Below are positions 40,163 to 53,548 of a DNA stretch of 64,000 bases, in pieces (positions within the stretch are counted from its first letter, which is position 1; every line of letters starts with the position of its first letter). Origin of the DNA: Stercorarius parasiticus (taxonomy: Eukaryota > Chordata > Aves > Charadriiformes > Stercorariidae); NCBI GenBank assembly GCA_013396915.1, contig VWZL01005057.1, positions 434,001 through 498,000 on the forward strand, given 5' to 3'. The position numbers and the translations under genes were made by a program. The notes beneath the pieces were generated by a model that was not told the origin of the DNA, searched no databases, and saw only the letters and a program-made list of their open reading frames with translations.

Positions 40163-43100
40163 CCCAATAACCCACAAAGAAACCCTGCTTTTAAAATAAG
40201 TCTTGAAATGTTTTAAGCTTGACTTCTGCGGCATTGGTACAGGTGAGGAATATTTTAGACCTTCTATTCAATATTCAGTAGAGCATAATCCCTTGAAGAC
40301 TGTGACCTTCCTAAGCTCCTTAGTTAATAGAGGTACAGAATCACAAACAATTGGAAGAAAGTATAATTATACACACTTCACCTCCTTCCACAATTTGTTC
40401 CCAAGAGAGGAACGCATCCAGGCTAGTAATTTTTCCAGAGGAAAAGCGGAACAAAAACGTCACCAGTCAGAATGCAATGTATGTCAGCTTATTTCATTAT
40501 TGTTAGTTAGCTGACAGAATAGTTGCACATTAAATTGCTCTTACTTCGGGTGCTCTGTTGAGTGTGGGCAGCGGTTGAGGTTCCCTAATTTTTGCATATG
40601 TGTCTATACACATATATATCATGTGTACATACTGTCTGATGTATCAGCTGTCTTCTCTTAAAAGACAAGAGGTGTCTGACCATGAATGGAGTTCTTACCA
40701 CTGAAATTTTACTTTGCTTGTATGAATTTGTTAAGCAATCTTTTCTAAAAAGAAATTAATAAGCAGGAAAAAAAGTCAACTACTGATGAAGACTTGATGC
40801 TTAGTTGGGTAAATATGGAAAAAAAAAAATATACCTGAGAAATGCTAGTTTATATAACTAGAAATGGCTACAACTTGTATTTCTCCGTTAAAGCCAATAT
40901 AGAAGTTGTCAGGGTTCATATTTTGTGGTGTATTTGCCTCCTGATTGCTCTCAAAGAACCAATGTGTTAAAGGAGATTTATGCATCAACTCTGAGAATGG
41001 ATGCTCTTCAGTGTTCACATCAGCCTAGCACACAGACAAAAAGTAATTTTTATGTCATTCTGTGAGTTGTGGTGACAGCAAGCCCAACTGTCCTCCTCAG
41101 CCTGGGTGCTCCTGGGGGCAGGAAGGTGCTGTCATAGAAACTGGACTCGGTCAGTATTGGGAGGGGAAGACAGGCTGATGTGTTGCCCTCAAAGGCAGCA
41201 GGGGTGAGATTAGGGATTGAGTCATTTCTCAGTCTGCATGTGGAGTTTAGAACTGTGCTTTCTAAGCAGAGTTTTAGAAGTAGTAGGAGGAAATGCCATG
41301 TGCTTCATCCGAGGGATGGACACACCACAGGTTCAGCAGTCTGCCCATCTGCATCAGCAGGCTCTGTGCCTTGGAGGTTTCTCTGACAACTCAAATGCTT
41401 GAACCGATCACTTGGGAAACCGGCCAAAGAAATCATCCTTTTATGTAATTCAGATGCTTGCTCTTGCATTGCCTTTCACTAATGCTTCAGAAGAAAAATG
41501 GTGATAAAGTGTCCTGTACATACATATCTTTTAAAGAAAAGCCACAGTAACAAAACTGAGGAAATGCATCTCCTAGAATCTCAACATTTTCTTAGGAGGC
41601 AAATAATAATCAGTTATTTGGATGCAAATGAGCAACTCCAGCTTCTAGTTCTCTGGCACTGGCTTAATTCATGGATGAGTGTATCAAGAGACTATACAAT
41701 TCAGATTTGTAAATATAAATATGGAAAGAATTAAAAACTGGACAGGTTAGTTACACCTGTCGTACACACAACTGAGCATTTGGTATGAATATTTGACAGA
41801 GCTTGTTTGCCAAACTTTTAAGAGTATTAGTACCACAGCTGTTACCTAAGGAAGTAGTTATCCGTTCTCCATGCTGCTAATAGTCTCTCTTCTCTAGAGA
41901 AACATTGGTAATTAACCCTGGGTTACTATTCCCACTGTTCACTCAACAGTCTCCAGTACAGTCCAGTCTTTTAGAAAAATAGATTCTTCAGTAAGCTTCT
42001 TTCCTTAACAATATTTTCTGTCTCCTGACAGAAGATTCTCTTCTAGTGATGGTAAATTTATTTTGATCTATAATGATTTCATGTGTTTGTCAGTCTTAAA
42101 GACGTTTTAGTGATGTTTTCCCATGCAACTGGGAGTACAGAAAGGGTACTGGCTATGGATGGAGCTGGAATGCAAACACTTAGTGTCAGTTGTAATTGTT
42201 ATAATTCTTTTTATTCTGTTTAGGTTTTTTTTTCCTTGAAGTATCAATTTCCTGCACAATTCTCTTCCTTCAAAAGTAAGTATAGAATGATGAAAAATTT
42301 CCTGATATTTCTTGTGAATTTGCAAATATTTTTGTGAGATATTTTAATATGCTACGTAGTAGGCTGGCACTCCAACTAGAAGAAGGTTTTTGTTTGCTTC
42401 CTTGAGGAATGCTAATACGTGCCTTAAACGTGCACCCTGAGCTATGCTGCGTTACTCTTCAAGCAACGTGAATTAGCCCTTCTGGAATAGGAACAGTCCT
42501 CCTCTCCTTCCTGCTCCTCATTCTGTAGCTTCCAGGGTTTTGTGTGCCTGCTGGGCTGGGACTTTGTTGTCCCAGTGCTGGTGTACCCCCTCATCAGGGA
42601 CCCAGAAGGTTGCCCGAGGCCTTGCATGGGAAGAACAACAGATTTGATTATTTTATGGACTGATTTTCTGCTGGTTCTCAAATTTTAGCACATTAGATAA
42701 AGGACTTCTTGACTTGACTATAGCTGAGAGAAGGAACAGCTCCTAATAAATAATGTTCTGCGCTCCCAGGATTGCTTGTTGCAAGTGGTGAACGAAATGA
42801 AGGGAAACGTTTAGATAAGGCTCTGAATTGCTGGTCCTGCTGGGAACAATTAGGACAGTTGGTGGCTTGTCCTGGCTTACTCAGCTGGCCGTTTTCCCCA
42901 AAAGGCCATGTGGGAGGAAAGGGTAACAAGACCGCCTGGCACTCCGGCTACTTTCCTGACAAGACTTTGACTTTGTGGTGAAGGGAACTTGATCATAGAT
43001 GAGATCTGCTCTTTATAGCTTGGAGTACTGTGTGTTTACCTCTGGCTGATACAGGGAAGTTGAAGCTCTGTAATTTGTGGGGCCAGAAAATCAGGTTCTG

Positions 43101-44316
43101 AGAAGATTGTACCATTTGTGAGGTTATCTCAGGGAAAAGCTGCACAGCTCGGTGGTAAACAGCCTACATCTCGATTAGTGTGTTGGCAGCATTTCTAATG
43201 CTCTAGCAAGTATGTTATAAAGTTTTTGCTCGAATATTTTTGTTTTGTGGGGTCTTTTTAGTGCAAAATGTTCCTTCCATGTAAGCTAGTTTGTGCTTTG
43301 AACTTGTATTTTGTTGCTAATGTTATAATGGACAACTACATATCATTATTCATCTATTTTATTTAATTATTGATCCTTTCAACTTTGCAAGACTTAATTA
43401 GAATTTGCTGTATTGAACGAAACAAAAAAAAATTAAATTTGTTGAATTAGTAAATAACAGACAATTAGTGATAGTTTAGTGATTTAATTAACACAGCTTT
43501 ATCCCAGCACACTAGATAAAGAAAGGCAAGCATTGGACCATCTGGTACAGTTTCAGGAAATGTGGAAGCAGAACTGCCTTACTTTGTACCTTCCTCTCAT
43601 TTGTTATTTGCATTTTGATGAGTCCATGGGTTCTCTTCTTTCAGATAATTATTTACTTTCCCTGTGAAGTCCCTAAAATACTATAGGAACCTTTAGGATA
43701 AAATACTTTTTATAATTGTAAGGTGATTTTAGACCCTGTTCTGTTTCACAAAATTGTTCAATATTCTAAAGGCTGAATGGCACGATAAACATGATCTATC
43801 CAGAAGGTCTGTAGCCATCACCCCCATGCTATCTAATTAAAAGCTGCACATCTTTGCTCAGTGGTGGTCAAGCTTAATTTGCTCAGTCCAGTTATTGTTG
43901 CAAGGTGCCAGGGAACTGGGAACTGTAGAATCTTTTTTTAGTAAAACTGGTACATTTATCTCAAAAGTAAAAACTTCGAAGTTCTCAATGAGTAACAATG
44001 CAAGACACTGCATAATCTCAGGGAAATCTTTCCATGAGCTTGCATCATTCTGTATTCTTCCAGTTACAAAGGTAATTAAAGGAAAAAAAGTGCAGTCTTC
44101 TTCATATATACATTTATGCAGCCTAATGAAAAAAAAAAAAAGAAAGAAGTTTTAAAGTTATTTAAAACCAACATGCAGTAAATATTTTGGTGTTGAAATG
44201 TGTGTCTAGGGAATTGAGGTTTTTGACTTACAGATGCTTGAAATTTTCACTTAATTTCAGAATGTCACTAAAAATGTACTTGCACAGTTTGCCAAGAAAT
44301 AACCAGTGACATTTGA

Positions 44317-44346
44317 AAAAAACACCACCATAAAAACCCAAAACAA
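44317..44346. repeat. A/C-rich low-complexity tract
   Basis: A short A run leads into CACCACCATAAAAACCC-type sequence made almost only of A and C. Confidence 0.65.
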
Positions 44347-45909
44347 AGAGAATAGAAGTTAAGTGTCTCTGTTCCTGTGTTTTACTGAAAGGAAGGAAAG
44401 CAAACATTCCCCTGAAGGATTCACTTTTCCCAGCAAGTGTTTCTTAAGATGCATGACTGTCATGCTATGTATTTTATCAACTGGCAAAGGTAATTCTTTG
44501 CTACCATTTTAACAGCATCAGGATGTGAATAGAACTGAAGGGGTAGTAAAAGAACTGAAGAATATTGATTTTTGTGCTTTATAATGATTTGTTTTCACCA
44601 TCGAAAGCTTCTTATTAGTATTGATATACTCCTTTTATCAATATACTTCTTGTGGATATTCAAATACCCATACATTTTCTTGAAGACTTAAGCAGAGGAA
44701 GAATTAGGATGGATGTACTGAAGTTAACTAAATTCCATAATCATGTAAGTTCTTGTATTTTCGGAAAAAACGTGATTCCAAGTAGTCAGTGGTTTTAGTC
44801 CTTAGATTTCACCACTTTGGCTTGGAAACCTTATACACAACTTAAAAATTGTAGCTGATAGTAATTACAGTGTTGCTGTGTCATCTAAGGAAGACCTTTT
44901 GCTCCACTGCTTACTCAGTGACATTGGGACAGGGGACCTGATGACAGCTGTTCGCCCAACATCAATGCTAATTAAGTTTCTGACACTAAAATATGATTAC
45001 ATGACACAACTCTTGCTTCAAAACTGGTGGTTCTATTTGTTTGCTTTAGTCTTATTACTCAAAAGTGAGAAGAGGGCTTTATTCCTATTACTCAAGTGGG
45101 AGTAGAAGCTTAATAGTAGAACTTTTGTTTAAAAGCACACAGGTACCATTTGCATGATTTTAGGGTGGTCTCTCTTTTCTTGCACATTTTAGCACAGCTT
45201 TGGAAAAGATGAATGGAAGTCAGAGAGGAACCTGAAGAATGGGACTGGCCACTGTGAAAAGACAATTGAACATGTCTTAGAGGAATCTTGTTAGATACAA
45301 CCAGATTTTTAGCTTGTGTTCAATAACATATTATTCCTAACTTTAATGTCATTGGTGGTTTTTTTTACTATAAAATTCAGATTGGGAAATGGCTTTATTA
45401 GAGGCTAAATATAGCTTTAAAGCTATTGCCTACTTGGTGGGAGGGAAAGAGAAGTTATGTGCCATTTGAATCAGTGCTAATTATGTTTTCCCTTTAAAAC
45501 CTTTGCCATCAACTTGGTTCTGCAATTAAACAGTGCAGCTGAAAAATATCTGCTTTCTACCCCAGAAATCATTAACTAAAAAAGTAAAANACATTCTTCT
45601 CCACAGGCTGTGTCTTTCTTGCATGTTGCATTGCATTGGTTTAAACATCAGAACGGGTTGTGCAGAAACAGCTTTTCATCCAGAAACAGTAAGGGTTGTT
45701 TGATGTCTTCTGCAGTTCAGTTTTTATTGCTCTTGATTTCATCTTTTCTGTTATAACTCTTAGTGCTATTTAGAGAAAGTAGTGCTAGCCTAAGGCAGGC
45801 ACGTTGTCTGTGACCATATTAACCAAGTAGCATGGCCCAACAGGAGCAGTAGATCTTGATAGCAAGGTAGTTGGTAGTGAGGATCCAGCTTAAGTAAATG
45901 TTTTAGTCA

Positions 45910-46092
45910 TTAGCTCTTATCTGCTCCTGTAAACTGAGAATCTATTGGTGTTTGGGGCTCATCAGATACCCTCCTAGACTGAATTATTAGTTTAACTTGA
46001 TAGGAATCCACTTTGTATGTCCCATGGCTGTTTGCAGGGTGAATTGAAGCACAGTAAGAGGAGGCAATTGGAAGACTTGCTTCTGACCTGGA
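45910..46092 (-). other. Candidate alternative last exon, unrecognised protein
   Basis: On the minus strand a pyrimidine-rich run ending TTTGGATCTCAG precedes 60 open codons and a TAA at 45910-45912. The peptide starts SRSEASLPIA, contains TYKVDSYQV and ends TGADKS. Entry is in phase 0, so it could follow the segment at 52657-52698 as an alternative to 38106-38282. I do not recognise it. The frame is open for 25 further codons upstream of the acceptor, which weakens the splice argument. Confidence 0.22.
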
Positions 46093-48278
46093 CTGAGATC
46101 CAAATAGGCTCAAAGAAAGAGATCTGTTCCATGAGTTCGTCTTGTGCATCCAACCACTAATGACCATTCAGTCAGTTGTATTGAGTATACAATTTGAAGT
46201 AGTATATCTCAAAATGTATGTGAGGTCAGTATTGAGTCCTAAGTACCTAGTGTTTTTCTCTGCAATTCTGCTCCTACTGTACTGCACTGTCTGCCCGTGT
46301 AGACACAGCCACTGTCATCTGAAGAGGAAAGTAAGATTTCACTTGTCTCAACAGAGGTAGTAAGAGTCACTGTACATATGATTTCTAATAAATGTGTAGT
46401 CCGGTTCAGGAATGCCTCAAGCTTCTGTTGCATTCACTCGTTGTAATCTGCTTATTATAGCAGCATGCGTGAGTCTTACTGTGGTATGTTAAGGGCCTCG
46501 TCTCTCACTGAATACAAAATAATACTCTACAAAACTATGAAATGTGCATAGTCTTTTACCCATGAGTGGTAAGTTATTTGGGATCAATGCTTTCAGTACT
46601 TCCCAGAAACCACATAATTTTCCTTGCTAATCACTGTTTAACTCCCATGCTTCCCTACACAAATTTAATTTCAATTTTTCACCCACAGTTGTAGTAATTT
46701 TAGATGTGTGACTGCAATTAGCTAAAATGCTAACTGTGAATTGAGTTTGACGCTGTTCTTTCAGCACCATTTTAGTGAAGAATTAAATATTCTTCATCCT
46801 TCCTGAAGTCTGAATTTAGTGTTTCAGCTAACCATCAGTCAGAGGTTCATGTCTGCTTTACGTTACCTTCCCAGTCATATTCTATTAGGCTTCTTTCACC
46901 ATTTTAGTATCCAGGAGCCTGGCAGCCAGGCACTAAGTGATGCAACTCACATCTGTCGTGTCTGGCTCATTCTTTCTCCTATCCCCAAGGTGATAATTGT
47001 ATCATCTTTGTAGTATTTTGTTGTGTTGCCCTTTTTATTATTATTTTTATGTATATGTTCCTATTAGAGAAAATGAAAAATTAATCATTGGAAAGACTTT
47101 TCTATTGTAGATGCACATTTTACCCATGCTGTGGCCAAGAAAAAATGGAGTAGCGGGGAGCCTTAGTCTCCCTACGTCCTGTATGCAGTCAGTCAGTAGA
47201 GAGAGGGAGAATCTGAAGTGTAATTTAAAGCAGAAATAACTTATTCTATGCATAAGCTGCACTTTAGCAGTCAGCCTAAATTGTGAGGGCAAAATAAGTG
47301 TGCTTGTAAGTTATGTATTTTGAATCAACTTTGGAGAAGTATCACACTCTGATATTGATGTGGCTCTCTGCAGTTGCTTAGACAACTGTGTCTGCAGAGT
47401 CAGACAACGCGAGTACTCTCCCTTTTCCTGCTGAAAAAAAAAAAATATTTCTGTAATTTCATCTGCTAGGGGGGTGTTTTCATTTCCTTACTACTTATTG
47501 GTAGTTTTCTTTTGTATTCACAACATACCGACTTAATCTCACAGGTAAAACCTCTGAGCTGATTGAGTTGTCTCTAATATCTTTCATTCTTCATTGTGAG
47601 TATTTGCGAATCTGTATTTCTAACCATAGGGAAAAATATGTGCTCTGTTTCTGATGAATAATATCACATAAACGAACATTATTATTTGCATTAAAAATTT
47701 AAGCAGGTGCAGGGTATTGCTTCCTGGTGAGGTTATTTGGTTTACAATGCTGTTGGAATCGGGGGATATAAGCCAAGAGGTAGAAATAAATTCTGGAATT
47801 TAAAAATTATTGTATTATATTTTAAAATATATTTAGCTTCTAGAAAGTCTATGAGGAAAAGTAGCTGAACTTGGAAGATTTACAAGGCCTGATAATTGCA
47901 TATAGTTTTGATGCAGAGGGAGGTCTTACTACGATAAATTGTTTGTGATATGTGAATAAGATGAACCAGACACAAGTGGTGTAGACAGTACTTTCTATGT
48001 AGATGTGAATCCACTTGGAAAGATTTTTTTTTTTTAAACAATGGCCAATGAGAACTGAAGAGTTTCTGCGTGCTAAAGCTGTGCTGCTTTCCAATGGTAA
48101 TGGATTATCCACACCTATGTTTTTTGATCTTTATTGGTATTTGAAAAGAGTGCCAAGCAGGGAGTAGAAAACATTTTTATTTGTTAAGGTAGATAATTTT
48201 ATTCTCTCTACTAATCTTGTAGGGTTAGGATATTGTTATTTAACCTGGAGTCCTGATGTATGCGGTTTTCTATTGCAG

Positions 48279-48343
48279 AACATACATCTGGGTTTTCTTT
48301 TCACGATTGTGTGTCCTCTGAGATCATACCTGACTACGCTCAG
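48279..48343 (+). other. Splice-bounded open segment on the plus strand
   Basis: TTTTCTATTGCAG precedes, and GTAAAT follows, a 65-base segment that is open in two frames. One of them ends in phase 0 with a peptide finishing IIPDYAQ. It lies on the opposite strand to the minus-strand series and shows how often such patterns occur here. No partner exon was found. Confidence 0.15.
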
Positions 48344-49775
48344 GTAAATTAAGGTAGAATTGGGAAGGTACATGGGACCTATCTTTGATTCTTATATATT
48401 AGAAATGGAATAAAAAAATGTTTAAGTCCTTCTTAAGAATAGTAATTTATTACCAGAATGACAGGGAACGGTCTGTTTGCAGTTGTACAAGGGAGGGCAC
48501 CACAGAATTCATGGCCAAGTTGAAGCTTCTGGGATCTATGCTAGTTCATATGGTGCTTAAAACATCTGCAAGAAAACTGTAGAGCATCTTGTAATTAGAG
48601 ATTATGTAAAATAACCTGTAGCAGCATCCTGTTGTGGAGGTCTTGAAGATGTGGTGGTGCTTTTCTGTTATCATCACTATATTATGCATTCCAGCTACTG
48701 CCTTAAAAACAAAAGTCTACAGTATGCAGGAAAGCTGGTTTCAGTTGGACACTTGTGCACACACACACTCTCTCATCTACACTAGATGGCAAATCATGGG
48801 AAAACTCCAGTTTATTTGCAGCAACTTTTCCTAAACCTAGGTGAACTGAAGACTCAATTATAATGTCCGTCTGCAAGGAAGTACCTCTGAAAGGAAATAT
48901 ACAATTCTCCCAATCCCCTGCCACCTTTTTTCCGTCTTTACTGTGTTTTTTAAATTTCCAAATGTTTACACATTCATATACTAGAATGTACACTAAAATA
49001 TTGTGATTATTGCAGTTAACAATATTCAGCCTTTTCATTCATAGTAATTTTTTGTCTGTATGTTTGGTTTGTAGAATTCTATATTTTTAAAAAAGTGATT
49101 AAAAATCTTCAGGGTTTTTTTTTGTTTTCCATCCATGGTTATCTGAGAAATTTTTAATTGATTTGTTGTTTTTTGTTTATATACATATATATTCCTATAG
49201 CTGAATCTCATGGAATTTTACACACCATTCAGCATAATGGACACAAATTGGTGTAGTAATTGGCTTTGGCATTTGTCTGAGCACAATTTTAACCAAAACC
49301 TTAAACTCATCAAACTTCCACTTGTCCTCTGGGAGTTTTGTCCCTGACAATACTATCTCTGTCTAAGAATTAGCTTCACTCCTTGTTAAGGAAAAATCCA
49401 TTTATGTATCTCCAAGGGAACAACCTCTTTGTCAAATACTACTGTATGTTATGGGTTTACTCCTGTGCCCTTAGTGCATTTTTTTTTAATTATTCGATGT
49501 TAAGGATTAAATGGAATCAGAAAAAACTCTGAAAGGCAAATTCTGCATTCACCTGACAGAAACCATACACAAGACCCACCACTGCCGTATGGGTGAGCTA
49601 TTGGTACTGGATACTAGTAATTGGTATCTCTTTTAACTTAAGCATACACTCAGGAGCAATTGGTATTGTCCAATATCTGATATCCTGACCAATCTCAAGA
49701 CATCACGGAATTTTCAGAGTTGGAAGGGACCTCTGGAGATCATCTAGTCCAACTCCCCTGCTAAAGCAGGACTGC

Positions 49776-50735
49776 CTAGAGCATATTACTCAGGACTGCA
49801 TCCAGGCAGGTCTTGAAAGTCTCCAGAGAAGGGGACTCCACAACCTCCCTGGGCAGCCTGTTCCAGTGCTCTGTCACCCTCACTGTAAAGAACTTTTTTC
49901 TCATATTTGATTGTAATTTCCTATGTTCCAGCTTGTGCCCGTTACCCTCTGTCCTGTTACTGGGAACCACTGAAAAGAGCCTGGCCCCATCCTCCTTAAA
50001 CCCACCCTTTAGATACTTGTAAACATTAATAAGGTCTCCCCTCAGCCTTCTCTTCTCCAGGTGAAAGAGTCCCAGCTCTCTCAACCTTTCCTCATAAGGG
50101 AGATGATCCAGTCCCTCAGTCATCTTTGTTGCCCTACGCTGGACTCTCTCCAGTAGTTCCCTGTCTCTCTTGAACTGGGGAGCCCAGAACTGGACACANN
50201 NNNNNNNNNNNNNNNNNNNNNNNNNNNNNNNNNNNNNNCACTGGGTGGCAGCACGGCCCTCTGGGGTGTCAGCCACCCCACCCAGTTTGGTATCATCAGC
50301 GAAACTGGCTGAGCATATACTCTGTCCCCTCGTCCAGGTCATTGATGAATACGTTAAACAATACTGGTCCAAGTATTGAGCCCTGGGGGACACCACTGGT
50401 TACAGGCCTCCAACTCGACCCTGCTCCATTAATCACAACCCTCTGAGTCCTGTCACACAGCCAGCTCTCAATCCACCTCACTGTCCCCTCGTCTAGTCCA
50501 CACTTCCTCAGTTTCCTAAGGAGGATGTTATGAGAGGCAGTGTCAAAAGCCTTGCTGAAGTCAAGGTAGATGACATCTGCTGCTCTGCCCTCATTTAGCC
50601 AGCCAGTTATAACATCATAGAAGGCTATGAGATTGGTCAAGCATGATTTACCCTTGGTAAATCCATGCTGACCACTTCCAATAACTTCCTGCTCTTGAAC
50701 GTGCTTGGATATGACATCCAGAACGAGTCGCTCCG
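49776..50735 (-). pseudogene. CR1 ORF2 reverse transcriptase, partial and frameshifted
   Basis: The minus-strand frame covers the reverse transcriptase that copies CR1 RNA into DNA at the nick. From the 5' side it reads GFTKGKSC, then motif A (YLDFSKAFD, with the catalytic aspartate), then motif B ([11 protein letters not shown]). One extra base near 50301, directly before motif C, shifts the frame, and the first frame stops at 50296-50298. Motif C (FADD) continues in the second frame. The N block then interrupts it. After the gap comes the C-terminal part ([24 protein letters not shown], ending at 49776). About 110 residues normally separate the two sides, far more than 40 N can hold, so either the gap size is nominal or that part is deleted. 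The copy is inactive. Confidence 0.88.
50199..50238. other. Assembly gap (40 N)
   Basis: Forty N lie within the CR1 element, where short reads often fail to assemble because of multicopy sequence. The flanks belong to one element in one orientation, so the join is in the correct order. Confidence 0.95.
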
Positions 50736-52656
50736 ACTTGTCAGTATTTTTCTGTCAGCAAGAAATACTTGAAATATATTTGACCTAATTTGTATTTTTC
50801 TCCATCTTCCTTGTGTGCATGTGACTTCGTCTCCCAGAAGGGCTTGCTCCGGCAAGTAAATAATTTACTTCCTATCTTTTCATGGAGTACCTTGCCCAGA
50901 CAGTTGCTCTTTCAGTGTGGGCTGCACAGTGGTTCTCTGTTCTCTCCTCCTGTGGTGGGCGCTTTAATTTTAGCAGGAAAGAAAGGAGGAGAATTTTCCA
51001 TATGTTGCTAAGAAAAGGCTGTGACAAGTTAGCTATATTTAAGAAATATGTCAATACTTGAGGATGTTCATTTTAAATATTCAGTAGGCTAGGGGGTTGT
51101 TTGTCTTTATATTGTAATTTCTACATTGATTTACTGTGATTTAGCATTCTGGTTTAGTTTGTTGTCACAACATTTACTTTCGTGATTTGAGCTCAGTTTT
51201 ATTGTTTTGCAAAAATGGAATGGAAGACCAGTGCTCTTGTTACCTACATCATCCTGTTTATTCCAGACTTTAAGCTTTATAATTGTTTTCTGTGACTAAT
51301 TGTCCCACCTCACTGTCGACATCCTAGATCCTGTAAACAGTCAGAAATCTCAATAGTCAGGCAACTCTACAGTTGGCATTATACAGTCTGTAAACAATAA
51401 CTTCCTTTTATAGATCAAGACAACAAATCCAAATGTAAACTCTAGTTCTTGAAATCTTGAATATCTTTGCAAAATGAGCCTTCTGCAAGTCTTATGTGAC
51501 TCCCCGTATAAATGGAGCACTCCAGAAAGCAAGCAAAAGGTCTCCCCTGTGCCCCTCAACCCCTTATCTCTCTCGCAGTCAGAAATGGCTGAGTGTACAT
51601 TCACCTTGAAGTAAATTTCCACAGCAGTTTTCAGTACTGTTGTGCATGCTTAGAAAACAACAAGCCATTCGTTTAGCTTCTTATTTAATAAGTGTAAATT
51701 CTTCTTTAAAGTCTCCTTTTTCTGTGTGAAGTTTTTGGTTTTCTTGATTGTTTTAATGTTATAGCTCTAAAGGACTTCTGAAAGCAAAATATACCTACTC
51801 GAACAAAACCATTTACTAAAGCATTGTGTGTATTTACTCAGCTAGTGGTTATTTTTGGTTGTGAAATTAGAAATGGCAGGTGAACAGGAGATGTTACAAA
51901 AGTCCGTATTATCATTGTTTTGTTTGACTTTTTCTATTTCAGGAGATATATTTGGAAACTTCTGTTTTCTCATTGTAACGTATGTAATTCTTTTGAGTTG
52001 GGTCAAATGTTATTTTTAATGCCTGATGACATATCCACCCCCATTTGTTATAGATAGTTAAGTCTTTTAGATATTCAATAATATATTCAAAAAGGTTTTT
52101 ATGTGGAGTACAGAATTATAATAAAAATTTGAAATGTTAATCACAGTAATGTTTAATATGTTTGTCAGAGTCCAAGATGCAAATGACAACACTCAAAATG
52201 TCCTTGAGTGATGGTTAATAGATCTATTTTGGGGAACTTTGTGCAAAATAAAAGAATATTAAAGTCAAATGGTATAGCTGCTCTCAACTACAATTAAGTT
52301 TATTGGAGAACTGAAAAACTCCATGGATCAGAAAAAGAAATATCTGTAAGCTGTATGTGGATACATAGAGCCGTACTTTAGCACTCCTTAATGTTCAGTA
52401 GATTTCTTCCCTATATTTCTAGTCCTGCCACTCAAGTGAAACGGTGGATATAGCTGTGATTCTTAAAACTTGGGTAATTGGGCCATTCATTTGTAACAGA
52501 AGCTACCCTGGAAAAGAGTTTCAGTTCAAACAGAAAGATAACAGCTTAACCCCTATTATTAATTGCTTCTATTATATTACCTGGGCAGTTGCTAATTAAA
52601 GCAAGCATGTAATCACTACTAACAGCTCTAGATTCTCTCTTGACATCTAATCTTAC

Positions 52657-52698
52657 CTCAGCTGGATCAGTCTTCATTTCTTCAATAATGAGAGACTC
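52657..52698 (-). other. Candidate 42-base internal exon, unrecognised
   Basis: On the minus strand TTTCTTCTTGTTTAG precedes, and GTAAGA follows, a 42-base segment that is open in phase 0 and encodes fourteen mostly acidic residues (ESLIIEEMKTDPAE). Both splice sites are close to consensus. Its phases fit the candidate donor at 54828 and the candidate acceptors at 46092 and 38282. Forty-two bases is a normal size for a small vertebrate exon but short enough to be chance. Confidence 0.27.
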
Positions 52699-53518
52699 CT
52701 AAACAAGAAGAAATTAGAAACAAATGGTGTAGAACATCACCCTATTTATTATCTCTAGTCACAGATTGGCCAAAAAGTCTTTTAAAATCTCCCTAATTCA
52801 AAGGACAAAATAGATCACTAACTAAACAAGATATGAAGCAAGTTAACTCCTTCAGACTGAGGAGCGTTTGGTCCTTTTAGTTTCTCAAAAATTCTGTCAT
52901 AACTTCCTGTCCTCAACCCCAACACTGGAAAAAGAAAAGACTCTGTGAATGCGATATGAGTAGCATATAACTTCATATCTGTAGCTGGGAACTTGTGCAG
53001 CTATACCATATTTCATGTAGATTGTACTGCTCATAATCTCTTTCTTCCAGCAGTTCACACTGCTGACCTGGTCCTTGCAACATCCATAAAACAGCATGCG
53101 TCCCTTAACTGTGAGCTGAGGGCAGCTGGGGAAGACCCAATGTCTCCTCACAGTTGTTTCTTTCTCATGACTTCACTGTTCCAGATGTTAGGACCCAGGC
53201 CCGTTTTCCACCCTTTTCATGCCTATTTCTGGTATTCCTGTAGGAATAGTGTCCCTGCCTTCATGCTACAGTTCTGAGAAGATATTTCCCTAAAAGCACT
53301 GAACACCTTTAAAATGAACTTTGCATCCATCCTTTCTGTTTTGGTGATGAGACTGCATCAGAAGGCTGGTGGGTGGGAAAATTTCTTTGCTAGCTTACCA
53401 AAAGCTCATCAGCATTAGACCTGCTTATTTAAAGTAAACATTAAATATATATTCTTAAATATTATTCTATAGGAAAATATTTACATATAGGAACTCAACT
53501 CTAGTTTTTCTCCAGAGT

Positions 53519-53548
53519 AACTTCGATCAGAAGAACCAGATCGAAGTT
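53519..53548. other. Perfect 10-bp inverted repeat
   Basis: AACTTCGATC (53519-53528) and GATCGAAGTT (53539-53548) are perfect reverse complements around a 10-base loop. Each arm holds a CpG. The word GAACCAGA occurs in the loop and again just after the right arm. No role can be assigned. Confidence 0.5.

Larger units (their letters stand above)
36603..49699. other. AT-rich unique DNA, no confident gene
   Basis: Two minus-strand segments at 38106-38282 and 45910-46092 look like possible last exons and are listed separately. A plus-strand splice-bounded segment lies at 48279-48343. A hairpin with a G-run loop is at 40136-40162, an A/C tract at 44317-44346, a short CA run at 48758-48768 and an ambiguous base at 45590. 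The stretch 42470-42960 is somewhat richer in GC, with open frames on both strands but nothing recognised. Confidence 0.5.
49700..50735 (-). mobile_element. CR1 LINE, 5' truncated
   Basis: This is the best preserved repeat in the window. On the plus strand it starts at about 49700 with the reversed 3' end (CACGGAATTTTCAGAGTTGG, then GGGACCTCTGGAGATCATCT and CCAACTCCCCTGC) and runs back through the C-terminal half of ORF2 into the reverse transcriptase core. Similarity stops near 50735, so the endonuclease, ORF1 and 5' UTR are absent, the usual outcome of incomplete target-primed reverse transcription. A block of 40 N (50199-50238) lies inside. The 3' end lacks a clear 8-bp repeat array. Confidence 0.95.

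Noticed and set aside
45411..45426. Perfect 16-base palindrome ATAGCTTTAAAGCTAT
   Set aside because: About one such palindrome is expected by chance in 64 kb.
51950..51986. Plus-strand splice-bounded 37-base segment
   Set aside because: Very short, open in two frames, with no partner segments; taken as background.
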